Positions 7,272 to 8,850 of a stretch of DNA of 8,850 nt are shown here, one piece after another. The notes beneath the pieces are model-generated. The model was not told the DNA's origin and did not search any database. It was given only the letters and a program-made list of their open reading frames with translations. The DNA comes from Chryseosolibacter sp966080355. GTDB lineage: Bacteria > Bacteroidota > Bacteroidia > Cytophagales > Cyclobacteriaceae. The position numbers were made by a program, and so were the translations under genes. The first letter of the stretch is position 1. Each line of letters starts with the position of its first letter. The DNA lies in assembly GCA_966080355.1 (NCBI GenBank), contig CBHROW010000231.1:1-8850 (forward strand). Direction: 5' to 3'.

Positions 7272-7853
7272 ATGCACATCATTGCTCCACGTTCAGGCGT
7301 GGCATTTATGCTGAATGAGGGTGAGCAACTCACCGTCACCGACCCACAAGGGGAGCAGGTCTCGGACCTTGTTTGCTTCAATCTCCACGACAAAAAGGAA
7401 TATTTGTCGAGTGGCCGCACCATCGACTACGCTGAAACGATCTTCTTAACGAAAGGTCATTCGTTCTATTCCAATCGCAGTAACATCATGTTCGAAATGG
7501 TTGAAGATACCGTGGGCCGACATGATTTTTTGCTGACACCTTGCAGCGCAGAAATGTTTCGCATTATTTATGGCCACGCTGATCCTCATCGCGGATGTTT
7601 TGGAAATTTAACGGAGGCACTGGCTCCTTTTGGAATTCAACCTGATGATATTCCCGTTTGCTTCAACATTTTTATGCACGTTGATGTTGACGGCAAAACC
7701 GGTCGCATCAAAGTGTTGCCACCGCGAAGCAGATCCGGTGATCATGTGACCCTGAAAGCAAAAATGGATCTGATCGTGGGGCTGACGGCATGTTCGGCCG
7801 GGCAGTCTAACAACTTTTCATTCAAACCCATAGGTTACCAGGTGCATCGTTAA
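7272..7853 (+). CDS. DUF1989 / urea carboxylase-associated family protein
   Basis: This 193-residue protein matches the DUF1989 pattern: VTDPQGEQVSDLVCFN (22-37), SSGRTIDYAETIFLTKGH (46-63), FLLTPCSAEMF (86-96), HRGCFGNL (106-113), IPVCFNIFMHVDVD (127-140), PPRSRSGDHVTLKAKMDLI (150-168) and TACSAGQSNNF (172-182). The cysteines at 91, 109 and 174 and His106 lie in the usual conserved spots and may bind metal. Paired members of this family (formerly urea-carboxylase-associated proteins, now CgdA/CgdB) form carboxyguanidine deiminase in guanidine breakdown. Here there is only one copy and no carboxylase gene in view, so the substrate may differ. I chose ATG 7272 because it starts right at the domain and clears the upstream gene. 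An in-frame ATG at 7191 would overlap that gene by 71 nt and add 27 residues with no family resemblance. No Shine-Dalgarno site is visible. Confidence 0.9.
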   Translation: MHIIAPRSGVAFMLNEGEQLTVTDPQGEQVSDLVCFNLHDKKEYLSSGRTIDYAETIFLTKGHSFYSNRSNIMFEMVEDTVGRHDFLLTPCSAEMFRIIYGHADPHRGCFGNLTEALAPFGIQPDDIPVCFNIFMHVDVDGKTGRIKVLPPRSRSGDHVTLKAKMDLIVGLTACSAGQSNNFSFKPIGYQVHR

Positions 7854-7875
7854 GCTTGCGTGATGACGAGCAGCA

Positions 7876-8850
7876 TTAGCGTCTGATCCTGACAGCGGAA
7901 ACACCTTCTTTCGTGATCTTCACCGGTTTGATCAAACCATTTTCATCAAATTCCATTTTGTCAATGCACGTCACGCGGTGATCGCGATCAGTTTCGGTGA
8001 GTGGTCTCCGGTGATAAACGATATACCATTCATCCTTGCCGGGGATTTGAAATACAGAATGATGACCAGCACCGGTTGCCACTTCAGGATCTTGCTGCAA
8101 TATTTTTGCGATTCGCTTGAACGGCCCCAGTGGGGAATCAGCCATCGCGTATGCAACAGAATAATTTGGACCACCCCATCCGCCTTCCGACCACATGAAA
8201 TAATATTTTCCATTGCGTTTGAACATGAACGAACCTTCAACATAACCCTCAGGCGTGATCTCACGGAATGTTGTTCCGTCTGCAAATGTTTTGAAGCCGG
8301 TGAATTCGTCATTCAATTGAGCAATGTTGCAGTGACGCCATCCCCCATAGTAAATGTAAAATGTTCCATCGCTGTCTTTGAACACAAACTGATCGATGGG
8401 TTGCGCACCGTTATGGAATTTGTCTATCAACGGTTTGCCAAGCAGGTCACTGTAAGGTCCATCAGGATGATCCGAGACGGCAACACCGATCCCGCCTTTC
8501 TCCTGGTCACTTTGAATATCGTTCGCGCCAAAAAATAAATAATACTTCTTTCCATTTTGAACGATGGCCGGGGCCCACATGGCGCGCTTCGCCCAGTGTA
8601 TGGCCGCAGTGTCGAGAATACGGCTGTGCTTTTGCCAGTTGATCAGGTCTTTGGATGAGAATGCATCGAAGAAAACTTGTTTTTCGTAACGATCGGAATA
8701 TGTTGGAAAGATCCAAACCTCATCTTTTATCACGGTAACTTCCGGATCGGCATACCAGCCTGGAAAAACCGGATTACCGGACATTTTTTTTTCTGATTGA
8801 CCAAACGATGCCGACAGCAGCAGTGTGAAGCAAATGGCGAAGCAAGCTTT
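7876..8850 (-). CDS. Secreted glycoside hydrolase family 43 enzyme (5' end outside window)
   Basis: The protein is a five-bladed-propeller glycosidase of the arabinosidase/xylosidase/arabinanase type. Counting from the Met at 8784, YADPEV carries the likely catalytic base Asp13, QPIDQFVF the pKa-modulating Asp131, and YVEGSFMF the acid Glu183. GAGHHSVF (238-245) and YHRR (257-260) are further GH43 hallmarks. The Met at 8784 is not the true start. The frame stays open to the window edge and reads KACFAICFTLLLSASFGQ, a signal-peptide core and likely signal-peptidase site, just before it. The protein is therefore exported, with about 300 mature residues and no room for an added carbohydrate-binding domain at the C-terminus. 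It probably cleaves arabinose, xylose or galactose linkages in plant polysaccharide; the exact specificity cannot be read. It converges on the DUF1989 gene with 22 nt between stops and is unlikely to be functionally linked to it. Confidence 0.93.
   Translation of the reverse strand, partial: KACFAICFTLLLSASFGQSEKKMSGNPVFPGWYADPEVTVIKDEVWIFPTYSDRYEKQVFFDAFSSKDLINWQKHSRILDTAAIHWAKRAMWAPAIVQNGKKYYLFFGANDIQSDQEKGGIGVAVSDHPDGPYSDLLGKPLIDKFHNGAQPIDQFVFKDSDGTFYIYYGGWRHCNIAQLNDEFTGFKTFADGTTFREITPEGYVEGSFMFKRNGKYYFMWSEGGWGGPNYSVAYAMADSPLGPFKRIAKILQQDPEVATGAGHHSVFQIPGKDEWYIVYHRRPLTETDRDHRVTCIDKMEFDENGLIKPVKITKEGVSAVRIRR

Noticed and set aside
7854..7885. Shared bidirectional terminator between the convergent DUF1989 and GH43 genes
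   Set aside because: Only a 4-bp GACG/CGTC pairing is visible, with no T-tract on either strand.
7978..8538. 186-residue + strand open frame
   Set aside because: It lies wholly antisense to the GH43 gene, resembles no family, and the GH43 motifs occupy the same bases.

Overview
The window looks like chromosomal DNA from a Gram-negative member of the Bacteroidota, perhaps Cytophagales. The reasons are a lipoprotein-type RND adaptor, starts that mostly lack a Shine-Dalgarno sequence, a secreted GH43 glycosidase, and a possible promoter close to the Bacteroidota -33/-7 pattern. This placement is an inference from gene content, not from a marker gene. Every gene reads cleanly in the standard code. 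There are no RNA genes, insertion sequences, CRISPR arrays or large repeats.

Region 1 (1-4938) is a tripartite RND efflux operon on the + strand: the 3' part of a TolC-like outer-membrane channel (start lies before the window), a lipoprotein membrane-fusion adaptor, and a complete 1009-residue inner-membrane proton-driven pump. The gaps are 7 and 2 nt. The operon ends in a hairpin followed by TTTT that resembles an intrinsic terminator.

Region 2 (5024-7853) holds four more + strand genes: a single-domain response-regulator receiver with an apparently degenerate switch site, an ATP-grasp ligase-like protein with a Trp-rich hydrophobic N-terminus, a YqcI/YcgG (GntA-like) putative heme-dependent N-hydroxylase, and a DUF1989 (urea-carboxylase-associated / carboxyguanidine-deiminase-like) protein. 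The last three are tightly packed (4-nt overlap, then a 10-nt gap) and look like one transcription unit. Ligase, N-hydroxylase and guanidine/urea-type hydrolase together suggest a small uncharacterised pathway acting on a guanidine or other nitrogen-rich amino-acid compound. This is the most interesting part of the window.

Region 3 (7876-8850, - strand) is a secreted GH43-family glycosidase that converges on region 2 with only 22 nt between the stop codons. Its true start lies beyond the right edge, because a signal peptide is readable in frame upstream of the first ATG in the window.
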